Below, piece by piece: positions 46,420 to 58,980 of a stretch of DNA of 64,000 bases. How positions within the stretch are numbered: position 1 is the stretch's first letter; each line of letters opens with the position of its first letter. Under the pieces are notes generated by a model, which was given only the letters and a program-made list of their open reading frames with translations, was not told where the DNA came from and did no database searches. The DNA comes from Pomacea canaliculata (taxonomy: Eukaryota > Mollusca > Gastropoda > Architaenioglossa > Ampullariidae). The translations under genes and the position numbers were made by a program. The DNA lies in NCBI RefSeq assembly GCF_003073045.1, contig NC_037599.1, positions 620,001 through 684,000 of the forward strand, given 5' to 3'.

Positions 46420-49400
46420 TATTTTTAAAAATTCCAATACAATTTAAAAATAGTTTTTTCTATTTACAAGGATCTTAAGATGCCCTGTCTTCAGCAACAC
46501 AAATAAACATCAAATATTATTCACTAAAAATTCTTTCACAGAATCAATACAGCATGAACTTTTGAGAAACGGTCTGGAAAGTAGAAAAAAGCTCAGCTCC
46601 ACGGGCCACCAGTCTATCTCGCCCTCCTACCTATCCACACGAGACTGCACAAAGCCTGTCCCAATGTTACTCTACTGCATGATGTGCACAAGGTCTCCAT
46701 GATGATGTCACTCTAACCACTGCAATGAGATTGCAAGAGTGTAAACACGGATGATGGTAACAAAGAGTCATTGATGGGTTACTGGTGCACAGTGTTTGCA
46801 TACAAGCCACAATGGAATTCAAAGAAGACATTTCTAATTTTGTTAAGCAAACTAATTTCTTGTACAAGAATGAGGAAATGCAACCTGACATCTGTATGAT
46901 CATTCATCTGCACACTTGACTGATTAATCATGCTTACATGTAGTCCTTCCCCCCTCATGCTTGCACCCACCCACCCACACACACCCATAGCTGAAGCTGG
47001 CAAACAAACTGAAGAACGCACGAGGGAAGTAAAAATTGCTTCTGCAAGCCGCGACATGCCCTCGGACAGACCCACTTCTTGTTGTACAGACACTTTCTAC
47101 AGCACTGATGACAAGCAATGCCCTCATTCCTATGCACACAAACTGCTGCTGATAAACGATGCAAGCTGCCTGCACAACTGGCCGCCAAAAAGACTTCCAG
47201 AACCCAATGGTTACAGTACTGGCCCTTGAAATCCACTTCTCCCTAGTCACTGGAGGTTTATTGTCTTAGCGCCAGCATCAGCACCAGTTTCAGCATCATT
47301 TTTCAATTCAGACTGTAGCCTGATGAATTTCTCAAATGAAATGTTTACTTTTCTTCAGGCCACTTTGCTCCTATAGTTTCACTTCTCTGGAATTTCACGA
47401 TGATACCATATTTGACTAAACAAAGCTACAGTCATACAATGATTGACTAAAATACTCAAAAACCTAACCGCAACATTTTCTTGCGATATCTATGAAGACT
47501 TCAGGCATCACCTCTGGGCTGCAATCATGTCGGGCAACAACAAGTAACACAATGTTAAAACAAAAATGCAAGCCGTGTCAAGAACTGACGATGAAAAAAA
47601 GGACCAGTAGAAAATCTAGAATCCATCTTACAAATTAATGCCACGAACTTTTTCTTTTCCATTCAGATGTGTTGAAGGTTTCTAGAACTTGTAAATCATC
47701 CAGTCTGTTCCACTATGATGTCTCCTCTTTCCAGTACGAAGTGTAAGTACACATTACAAAAACATGAACTGACTTACCATGGATACATATAAACACGTGT
47801 AACAGAATATTTCTGGGACTCAATATTCAGCAAAATCTTAGGCTATTCAAGACACAAGGTCCCTCTACACCACAAACAGAAGTACAGACGACACAAGCAA
47901 CATGATTAACCTAATCATGACTACTCCAGGCAACAGCGTGCTTTGAAAGTTCTAGACCGTCCCTGTCTACAGCGTTACAACATTTCACTCAATGCAAGCT
48001 ACACAAACCTTGAAAATAACATGCTAGTAATAAGTAATAGAAAACAATGAATTGCAATTAAATACTGAAATTTATAATGTATCTACAACAGATGCTTTAT
48101 AGTGTAGGTAGCAAAGAAAATATTGCATCTATATTGAAAAAGGTAAATTATTATTGAATTTATTTGTGAAATCTAAATGCAAAGGTATAATGTTTGATAC
48201 TTAAGTTTATACAAATACACACCGCTAGAACTGCAGTCCACTTGACATCCATGATATTGTACACAGAAATAAAGAGTGACGAAGTATGACAAGATGATTA
48301 CATGGACATGAAGTGCTAACAGCATAAATTTTATCTGAATTAACTGTGCAAGTAAATACAAGTTTGATTCCTGATGTAAACATTTTGTGGGCAGGGGGAA
48401 CATTTATAATAATAAGGCCTCATCATTTCATGCAACACACTGGAATGTTGTTAAACATTGAGTTGTTCTAAGCCCAAGAAAATGTACAAAACATGAACAT
48501 ATCTCTCTGCTGGACTGTTTGCTGACAAATTTTCTGCATTAACTTCGAGAACAAGGCCAAAGTTGCTTCTGGTTTATCAACAGCAAGAAGAAGAGCAGAT
48601 AATCCAAACTCTCATGTTGACAGGGGGAGGGAAGGGATAATGGTGTTTTACGCCGAGCCAGCACTAAAGCTACATCATGGCAAGGTTGTCCGCCCTGTAA
48701 ACAGATGTCACATGAAGAGAACGAACAGCGTGATCGAGACAAGACCTGGGACACCCAACCCTCACAGTTATTGGTGACAGACGCTAACTGTGGCACCACC
48801 AGACCACCCTCTCATGTTGACGGAGGTACAAAAGCTCAAGTCTTATGGTCCGTTATGGTCAGTTTATTAGCTATAAATACAGGACAGCGGAGGTCGAGGA
48901 CTTTCACCAAATAAGAAAGGAATAAAAGAGTAATTAAAAACAAATCTACTACGACTTTAAGAATTTTATCGTGGCTCCAGATATTAAACAGCTACATGGT
49001 TCACTGAGTCCTGACAGCCAACAGCTCTGTCAGAGACTAAAGTTGGTCCGGGCAAACAGGCAGCAGACCTGAGATATACATATCCATGGCAGAGACAACA
49101 ACTACCTTCAGATTCTGTGATAACCTTTTGTTCTCCTGGATTGGTTCGTTAAGACTAAAAGACTATAAAGAAAGAAAAATGTTCACAAAAAGTTGTACCA
49201 GAGGCAGTGACATGGCTGTATGCACAATGTTTGTGAGGACTTTGGAAGACTTTATTTAGAATTATTAAAATCATGTGAGAAATGGAAAATCCTGTTCAGT
49301 TTACTTGAATTTCTTGCTGGCTACAGGCTTACATCCAATGCTGTTGATTAATCAGCTGCTGAGAATCTCTGTGCAGCATCTGGCATAACGTACAGGTAAC

Positions 49401-50875
49401 AATTTTGTTTGAAAATCTTATTTTGCAAATGCCGCTAAGAACATCAGAATGGGATGAACTGGGAAGGACAGCACACATAGAATATATTTAGAGAATGAGA
49501 AAAAACTTAAGAGATTACATTTCTGCAATTTGCTGCCCAATTAAAAACACAGTCTAGTATAAAAATACTGCACTCCAAAGTTTATAAGGAGATGCTGATT
49601 AAAATATTTGCTTCACAGACTACCAAACAAACAGCAGCTTGAAGTTGGTACGTCCTTATAAAAATGGTGAAAGTGCATGGACAGGAATGTTGATATGTTA
49701 CAATGATATGTATGTAATAATGATGTTAGACACATGCTAACACGTAGCAATGATATTAGATAGTTGTTACAGATGATACATAGTAACATGTGATACATGC
49801 TTACCCACATCTGTACACATTCTTGAATTGTTTTCATTCACATTTTACCCCACACATTATGCCAGTTCTTCAATTTAAAATGTTTCATCAGCAAAAATAA
49901 AAGCAATGAGTTTCCTGCTTTTTTGCTGTTGTTGTTGCTCTTGACTGGGTGGCTGGGGAGTAGCAACAGTTTTTTTCCCACCCTGAATATGAGGATGTCA
50001 CAATTCAAGCGGAAACTTGATAATGCACATCTCATGTGCATGTCAGGCTACATGTTTCATGTTTATTGTTTCAAGGGAGCAAAGTATAAACGGCAGGCTA
50101 AATGTTAAGAACTTTTAACATAAAGGCAAACTACTGTTTAAGTGACTGTCGGCATAAAAACCACACAACTGATGCACTTTCCAGCAGGAAGGACAAATGA
50201 AACTTGTGTTATAAAGTGAATCATTGTATTAAAATAGAACCGCATACAATCCTTTTAAAAAGACTCTGCATAAAAAGAGATTTTACCAAAACAAAGTTGT
50301 TGTTTTTAACCTTTTGTCAATAAAAATGACCTACAATATTTCCTAAGGTAGAATATTGTTTTTAATTTGTTTATCATTCTGAACAGATGGTCTAAATGCT
50401 ATCATACATAAAAAGACTTGGGTTATGGCTCCCTGATTGTGCGCTCAGCAGCAAGCTTGCCACACTTAAAAGCCACTGTTCAACAGATTCAGATTTTGTG
50501 AAATTTCTGTAAGCACTCCAGTTTTTCAGCCACCAGAATGCAGACTATACAGTTCAGATGATTTTAATCCCTGAATGTATGTTGGCTAAAGCAGGCATCA
50601 GGTGCAACAGCGCTTTTCCTCTTTGTTCCATTGGATATCCTCAAAGGTCCATCTCTCGTACTACTGTGGGTTTCTGCAAAATATTTTGGACTGATTACAG
50701 GCAGTGATCATTATGCACTATCTAAAGACTGGCCTTTCTACTGTGGAAGGTCACATTTGGTCCTAAAGACCTAATATTCTTGCCTAACACCACTTTCCTG
50801 AAATAAAATCTGCTAAGACATGTAAAGCAATGGAGGCGTGTCAAGACTCTTTACCTCCCACTGTGAAGCCTTCAT
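46420..50875. other. Protein 4.1 gene 3' UTR or last introns
   Basis: AT-rich, no long coding frame. One candidate terminal exon is 47247-47312 (minus): the acceptor ctacag is followed by 21 codons (SELKNDAETGADAGAKTINL and one more) and TGA, in phase with the last certain exon. It does not resemble the usual 4.1 C-terminal domain and has a poor pyrimidine tract. A SINE lies at 48622-48808. Confidence 0.4.
48622..48808 (-). mobile_element. tRNA-derived SINE, copy 3, with 13-bp target duplication
   Basis: Same family as the copies at 12.8 and 37.3 kb, minus orientation, ending GTGCTGGCTCGGCGTAAAAC and a pyrimidine-rich tail. CTCTCATGTTGAC occurs at 48609-48621 and again at 48809-48821, a clean target duplication. 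It lies in the 3' part of the protein 4.1 gene. Confidence 0.88.
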
Positions 50876-53800
50876 TTAGCCTGTTGACCCTTTCCTCACC
50901 TTTTTGACGTCAGGTTTTGGTGCTTTAGGTGGCTTCTGCTTTGGTGCTGGTTTGGATTTTGCGTCATTCTCCGAGTCCGAACTACCTCTTGGACCATTTT
51001 CCCCATGAACCTTGGCAGAAGGGCCTGATGAAGAAAGTACAGCAGCCAAAGCCGTTGGAACCCCCCGCTTCTCTGCTTTGCGCTTTTTACCAGGGTCTTC
51101 TTCAGGTGGGGAAGGCAGTCTCTCAGTAATATCATCCTCCTTCTGTACCTCCCTACGCACAAACCTGTGTTCTACTTTGATCTGTGAAAAAGATACAAGA
51201 CCATGTTGTTTGAATCTTCTGATGCCAGTACGCTGTTACTGTATCTCTGTACTAGCTGAGCAGTCCCTTCCCAGCCACTTCTAGTCCAGTCAGTACTTTA
51301 ATGTTGAAAGGTCTCTCATGGCTTGCCAGAATAAAATTTTCTTATACCATTTAAAATATTGTGCTTTATTTAAATTTTCTAATTTTGTGTGTGTGTGTTT
51401 GACCCTATAAGAATCTGTATGCTAAGTAAAAGCTCTAGACTCTTTCTGAAATACCACTGATCATGCCAATGATTGAAAAACATCAGCTTTAACTGTATGT
51501 TGCTAACTATAGTTGCATCTGAAAGAAATTCTCCTTAAAAAAAAAAAAGAAAAGAAAACCCAAAAAGAAAGGAACAAAAGCCTCACAGATGTAGACAGAA
51601 CTGAGATGTTCTTACAACGGACAGCTTTCTTACAAAGAAAATTCTCAAAGTTGGCTTCTACCTCTGTCACAACTCTGTCCCCTTCTTGGCGAATCACAGT
51701 TTCCTCACGAGTCACATGATTGTCCTCTCCTAAGAAAGTGTTCCTGTCAGGCAGATGTAAATCCCTTGACTCATCTTCCTCATTTATGCGAGAGTGAATG
51801 ATGCGGCTGTTTTCCACAGCCCGCTCTGTGGGTGAGTCAATAGTGTAGGTGTCAAAGGATTCATCGGCACTAGTGATGCTGAGATTGGGGTCCCTGTGAG
51901 GTGGTAGCTGATTGGGCCGTTTAGTTGGCACTGAACAAATAAAGCGAAAAATGTGTTTATGTGGATACATTTACATTTTCACCTGTAGATGCATGTTGTA
52001 CATCAACATTCAGTAAAGTACACGTGACACTCCCTAACCCCTTGGTCCAAAAACTTCCCCCAGTCCCTCCCAACCTCCAATCACCTTCTAATGTCACAGA
52101 TCTGATCACTAACCCTTTTTAACATAGGGTACATCACAGTATGAAATAATGTCATGAAAAAGGGTAAACCATTCATTTTCCCTGTCACAATCTGAAGAAT
52201 TTATTACTCTGACTAAAAAAAATAAATAGTTTGCGCTGAACAAAAACAAAAAAAAACAAAACAACAAAATAGCAAAAACAAAAAACACAGGAAAAGAACT
52301 TGCATTCGTCCATGCTTCGAGACGGGTTGTTGTTGAGGTACTGTTTGCTGGCTGTGCGTTCAAAAAACGGTTGCTGTCGATCTGCAGTGTTAACTCGTGC
52401 TTCGTATAACGTGCGTCCAGAGTAGCGGTACTTGGAGCCAAATCTTGGTAAAATACCTCTCCTGGCTTCTGATGCTTCTCGAAGCCTATCAATGAAAGTA
52501 CAATCAGTGTACATGCATATACAACAGGAGAATGAGTATAAGAAAGCTCAAAGTTAATTTTCCTCAAAGCTGATAATGAACAATTTACAATCCTGACTAA
52601 GGACTGAGTGGACTGAGATCTCTTAAAGCTTGTGTAAAGTTTCTATCAAACAACATAGATATCACTAACCCTTTCTATCAAACAGCATTGATAGCACTGA
52701 CCTGAGAAAAGCATGGTGCTCTACGGCCTGTTTCCACAGACGTTTCGCCAGCTTGTTAGAAGGCAGTTTAAAAACAATCCAGCTTTCAAATGTCTCAAAC
52801 TGCAAAAAGTTACCAAGATACTTTGAAATTATATACATCAAAATGCTCCGTGTTTAATGACAAATACTCAACTCATAGATCAACTACTCATTCTAGTCTT
52901 TTCACGTAGGTGTGTAGATATAAAAATACATATAAATGCCATTTAAAATAGTGTGAATTGTCTTTATTGTAGCTGTGTAGGTCTGAAGACAACATACTTT
53001 TGTGTCCACATTGCAAGTAGAGAGCAACTTCTCTAAAGATTATCTTCCACATCAAACATGTTAATTTCTTATATCAGAGGTGTAGATGAAATTGTCATTT
53101 ATTTCTAGAATTATTCCCATGTTTTTCCCTCGGTTAAAAAATACTAAGTTTTTTCCAATTTTATTTAAGAAATGAAAAGCAAGGGAAAAAAAAAAAGAAA
53201 ACCATCAAAAACATGAAGTTCATCATTTCCATCAAATATATTCTCTTCATCACTTCCATCAGTTACAGTCCTCATCACTTCCATCAGTTAACTGTTCTCA
53301 CAATGTGTGACTTTCAATCAGACTTTTGAAAGTATGCAAAAATAACCTGGTTTACAAGCACATTCCACAAGGATCCAAATAGTGTTCACATCAGTTCAGA
53401 CATGCTCCCTGCTGGGATTAAAAGCAGATGATCTGTCTTGCCACACCCAAAAGGGAGGCTACTTCTTTGAGTTTGCTATAACTAAATGGAAATATTGTAG
53501 ATTCGTGTCATAAATAGGGGAGAAAGAAGTGGGGATGCTCACACAATCCTCCACTCCATCTTGATAACTCAACACAAATTGCAGGATACCATGCTGGTCA
53601 ACAGCAACAGCAATGACGATGTACACTGCCTAGCTCTGATCTTTGCATACAGGATGCAGACCTTTGACCACAGTCACATGCGGGTCCTTCAGTCGTGCTA
53701 CCATTCCCACTAAACAACTCCCATGATCTGAGACGTCCTAGGTCAGCACTGCAAAAGGACACACTGTCACTTTCACTGCCCAAGATCACAGTCCATCAAG

Positions 53801-56800
53801 CGCGAGCATGTGTACCTGCCTACGTTGTCCTGTCCGACACTACTAGATAAAGACGTTGATTGATGGTAACATCGAACATTTTAAACCCCAACAATGTGAA
53901 ACATCTCAAAAAATAAAATTCATAAACCTAAACAAAACAACAAAGACTGAGAATGCTTACTTCTCCTGGTCTAATTCTTAGAAGGAACTTGTTTCTGCGG
54001 TATGAAATTTTCAACACTTTTGGCCAAACAAAGCGATTGATGCGCAGATTTTCACGGTAAACTGAGATGCCTGATGCTCCGATTCCAATCTGGATGTCTA
54101 CATAGTCTGAATCCTGCATGAAGGAAGACAAAATTTCATGATAAACTAAAAGACATCAGCAACAGGCTAAACATTCAAGACACCTTCTCTCTATAGTGGG
54201 GAGTCACTTGGACTTGCAGTCTATTTACAATCTGTATTGCCTTCTCTCTATAGCTGGGTTGTTTTTTAAACTGCTTCTGTACACATCGCTTACACATTCA
54301 TTACCAACATGTTGATGCTACATGAACACATACGCTGTTCTCCACAGCACACTAACTACACACCCTTTCAGACAGAACTGTGGGATCAGACTATTCTTGA
54401 CTCCCTCTACACCATTATGATAGCAAGCATGAATCTTGTTACCTTGGCTTGGTGCAGGTGGATTCCATACAGTGCAATCTTCTTGGCATACTCTAGATAC
54501 TGCAACTCTGCTTCTTCTGGAGTCATTCCCCTTTGTGAAAATAATGTCAGTAAAAAAAGTTAAATGTGCATGAATGACATTTATATAAGACTATTTACTA
54601 TTTATCATAAAATACAATTAACCTTTGTCCATCTTGCCTTCACTATGACAGCTTTACTCCTATACTTTGATGCTATTTATCTTTTGTTATATTTTGATCT
54701 ATACATGTTTATTTGGGTCAATATTTGTGTTTTTGTGTATTCGAATTTGTTTTGCACTTGTAACATATGTTGCAGCTAACTCTATTTTTACAAACCCATA
54801 AGCCACTTCACCTATCCCCCTCTTACTGTTGATTCCAAATTCTGCTTCTATCCACAGGCAATAATCAAGATTTCAAGCACTGATTATGATCTAGAAGGGA
54901 GTATAGGCCTGCTGTAATTATGCTGGAAATAAAATCTGTAATGGTCACAAAACATCACATAAAACTGTTTTTAAAAGAAGTGCATATTGCTCTATAAAGT
55001 GTGCGAGTGTTCTTCACAGATTCCAGACCCACAAGGCAGTTTGCACAGTCATGATTCACTTCTTTAAGCATCCTGAAGTCATAATGCTAAATGTTTTTCA
55101 ACCAGACTGCTGTTGAATGACATACTTCCCCTGTAACCATTTACAGCTTACACTAAACATCTAATGGCCTTCAATTTCCCTCCTGAAACATTCTTTTCTA
55201 GATAAACTCCACATTCAGTTTTGCCTTCAGCGTGCAGTTTGCTACCTACTGCTGTGTTCATGACTCCATACACTGCTAAAATAAACACACTTCAACTAGT
55301 TTACTAACCACTAAATGTTTTTGAGTGTTTGAAATGTTTTAGTCATGTCATATTTGTTTCAAATTCATTTACACATAAATTTACAAGTAGACTGAGTTTT
55401 AGAATTACCAGGACTGAGCTCTTATATTAGAGGGTTAAAATGTTTTAGTTCATTATGCAGAGACACATGACTCCACTGACAAACAGTCTTAACATGGTTC
55501 CTTGAAGGACATACTTTCGGTCTTTGTGAAGCTCAGCTATCTTTTCAAGGAGCTCCACTGACTGATCTGGGGCAAAAGGAATGTCGCGGATGTAGCCTAT
55601 TCCTTCACCATGCTCTTCAGGCTCCCAGTCTCCCAGATCAGCCTGCACTATAAACGAGCCCAACACAGCCTGCGTGGCAAATGTGCACGGCAACCTACAC
55701 GCAAAATAAGCAAATGAAAGTGAAGAGAGAATATAGTAAAATGTATGCTAAAAAAAATATGGAGCGTAATAAAAAATATACAAAATAAAATAAAGAATGC
55801 AGTAACAAAAATATTCAAAATATGAGGTGATAACTTTTATGCACTCCAAATGATACTAAATAGTGATGTTTGTCTTCAATCTGTTCGACAAAAATGGAAA
55901 ATATTACTTACTTTCCCGAGGCAATGTCTTTCCTGATCTGAAGACACACCAGGTAGCTGAGGATGGAAAAGCCAGTGTAATCTGATGTCTTCAACCAATC
56001 ACAAGCTTCAAAAATTATCTCTCTACTATCAATCGATTCGAACAATGTATTGAACTGATTAGTGTTTTCACTTACACTCATAATTTCAAGAACAAGAAAG
56101 GTCAGGACAAGATAATCTATGGTAAGAATGTGTGAAGACAATCCTACCGTGACAAACTTTCTTTCATGACTGTGGGGTCTGGCGGAAAGAACCTCACTCC
56201 AAACTCAAATTCCCATTTTCCTCCTGGAAAAAAAAAGAATAAAAAACTCGTACACAGCTTTGAAAAACATCCAGGGTAGTCAAAGATAAAAATGTGAAAA
56301 AAAAACAACAAATGTGTAAGGTTATCATGCAAATTTTGCCAACTTCTATTCAAGTGTCAAAGAAATTCCTCCCTCATCCAACCTTTAATTCAATATTTGT
56401 CAAGCAATCAGCTTGTCATGTTCATGTTCCACAACAGAACTTTAATATTTATACATTTTTTTCATTCCATAAGACTTAAAAAAAACTGACTTCTTTTTTG
56501 ATGTGAAACCGTCTTGTTCACGTCCAGCCAATACTGAAAGCACAAGAAAGGTATCTGCATTAATAACCAAAAGGAAATTACAATAAAATTGTCAGCATTG
56601 CACTGCTAACTACATAGGATTAAGCCTTGAGTGTATTTATTGCCAACAGCTAGCTTCATGAGAGGCAATTCTAAATCAGATGAGTAGGTGCCTGAGAAAT
56701 TCCAGGAATATTTTATGAATATTTGCCTATAAACATAAACAATTACATCTATCACATCTTCTAGTGCCAGCTAGCTAGATCTCTAGAGGTCAGAAAGACA

Positions 56801-57502
56801 AAGTTCTCCTTTGCCAGGAATGTTTACAAAACGTGAAATAATATTATATAGTGTAGGTGTGCAACTTACCAGAGTGCCATCCAGTGGATCTCTGTAAGTC
56901 AGACCAAAGAACTCCTTCTCAAGCAGATCAAGGTGATCACACACTCTTTCATAGAGAACACTTCCCAAAGCTTTTTTCTGGAAAAAAATCCCATCAGGTA
57001 CAGTGATCATTTTTTTAAATTCCCTTCCTGCATTTGATGAAGCAGTAATGCTTATGTATTACTGGTAATGGCTTTCCATTGTACTTTTTTTATAGCTGAA
57101 AAGAGATTTTTGACTAAAGAGTCAAATAAAAGTTTTCCATTAACCAGTCTGTTCCAAACAAGGCATGTAAATAACGTCCGAGTCCGACATTCTGTATAGT
57201 TTCTGTCACTTCTCTACGTTTCATCATGCTATAGCAGAGACGCCACACACTCACATGAATGCTGGTTTCCATGACTTCTCCATCAAGCAGCAGCACTCTG
57301 CAGATTACTGGGCGTGACTTCCTTGTCAGTCCCCGTTTCTGCGGTGGTGGCGTTTGGGCCTGTGGTGTTTGTGGAGGCTGTTGTCTTGCACCTGACACTG
57401 AAGCGCACAAATTTTGGTGCACCTGACTCTGGGGGAGGACTATCTCCCATTGTGGAAACTTGAGTAAAACTTCAGCACTATATCTGGCCTCGTCTCTCAC
57501 CG
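50876..57502 (-). CDS. EPB41: Protein 4.1 / coracle homologue, FERM protein (5' exon not found)
   Basis: Exons: 57255-57502, 56870-56977, 56491-56533, 56148-56223, 55912-55956, 55515-55694, 54443-54530, 53961-54113, 52702-52799, 52304-52485, 51662-51930 and 50900-51181, all phase-consistent, about 590 residues. A three-lobed FERM domain runs from [16 protein letters not shown] through [33 protein letters not shown] and [20 protein letters not shown]. Then comes the FERM-adjacent segment ([21 protein letters not shown]) and a disordered charged tail. Such proteins link membrane proteins to spectrin and actin; coracle acts at septate junctions. The first exon has no ATG, so translation starts in an unplaced upstream exon. 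A proline/glutamine insert ([18 protein letters not shown]) precedes the FERM. The intron after 52304 appears to be GC-AG. After 50900 the frame either splices at gtgagg or reads on to a stop at 50876. The usual 4.1 C-terminal domain was not found. Confidence 0.87.
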
Positions 57503-58980
57503 CTATTGAAAACACAAAAATTATAAATGACAAATTATAATGCTACTAAGAAGCTGCACAGAAACAGCAGACCTAGAACTAGAAAATTCATATGCACTTC
57601 CTCTCAAAGAAGTGCTGCATTTGTCACAACACTGTTTTTGAAATGTCCAAGACAATATAAGCAATGCCAACAACCTACCATAAATAATGTTTACAACAAA
57701 TAATGCTACACTGACAATAAATTCTGTATGGGCAATTCTCAGCTCACACCCTAATTGAGTGTTAGTAAGAACATTGCTTGACAAACATACTGCTAGCCGT
57801 ACTCTAGACATTCACATAACTCTGGAATGAAAGTGTTGTGCTTAGTACATTTCAATGTTTAACTATCCAACAATGGAAAGCTGCTGTGGTTTACACACAC
57901 ACACACACACACTTGAGATTTTAATGTTGTTTAATCACATTTCAATAAAAATTAAAAAACTGTTATAAAGGTAAACTAGGCAGACATGCTGGGTTACTTC
58001 CCTTGTTTCTAATTACAACATTATAAGATTTAATAATAACTGTCTGTCTGAGATGCTGATGAAACAGATAAAACACAAAACAGATTACAGTTTAAGAGGA
58101 AGTGGCAACCTTGATCTAAAATAAAACTAACAATTGTAAAAGGTACCTTGGGCCCACACAGTGCTCCTCCCCACACACACACTGCACTTGTAGCCTTGTC
58201 ACTGTCAACATTTAAATGTCGATAATATTTGTCAAACGCTATCTCAGCGTCTCCCGTGTTACAAACAGATCTGAGTCTGGTGATCATACCTGTGCACACC
58301 TGGCTTGGCCCTCTCGCTTACCTACACAGTTTTCTTTCCGGTGAAAACAGTCGGCGATACTTCAGCTGGTGCGAGCAGCATTGCAGTCAGCGGCACTTGA
58401 GTGTTTACAAACTAGTGCTGACCGAATTTTGACACAGCGACATTTACACTTTTCTCATTAACTGTTTGTTCATTTGTTTTCACACCTGTATTCAGGTCCC
58501 GTAACCCATGATAATAAACAGATAAAAAGACGGGAGAAAATCTCTGTGGCAGTTGAACAGGTGAGAGAAAAATGCATAGCGTCTGTTGCTTTTTGACAAT
58601 GAACATTTCCGCCTTCGTGCACACATGTTCGTGAATGGGGGTCAAGGTGTTTGAAGCGTTTGATACACACCTGCAGTTTCACCTGTACAATAAAACTGCA
58701 ATATCTAAACAGATGAATGCAGCCTAGAACATATGAAATATTACCTGATTCTCCAAATGAAGGCACTGCGAAAATGTTTACCGCGGGTAGGAATGGATGG
58801 ATAGTCACTTCCGTGAATCTCACCTGTCGACGTCACAGCGACTCTCTGGACACTCAACGACAGGAGAGTGTAGCGGGAGGCAACTCTTCCAACCACAGGT
58901 GCGATTTTTAAAAGGTGAGAGATGCGGCGACAACAGTCGGTGATGGAAAGGCGGCAGGCTGACGGATAGGGAGATGGACA
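57503..58980. other. Upstream region of the protein 4.1 gene
   Basis: AT-rich to about 58.2 kb, then GC-richer. An initiator exon must lie here or further right. A minus-strand segment ending at 58744 (PSFGES, donor gtaata) joins the first FERM exon in phase but has no ATG, so I do not call it coding. Confidence 0.35.

Noticed and set aside
58744-58823. First coding exon of the protein 4.1 gene
   Set aside because: It joins in phase but contains no ATG, and its left border is itself a donor-like CAG|gtgaga.
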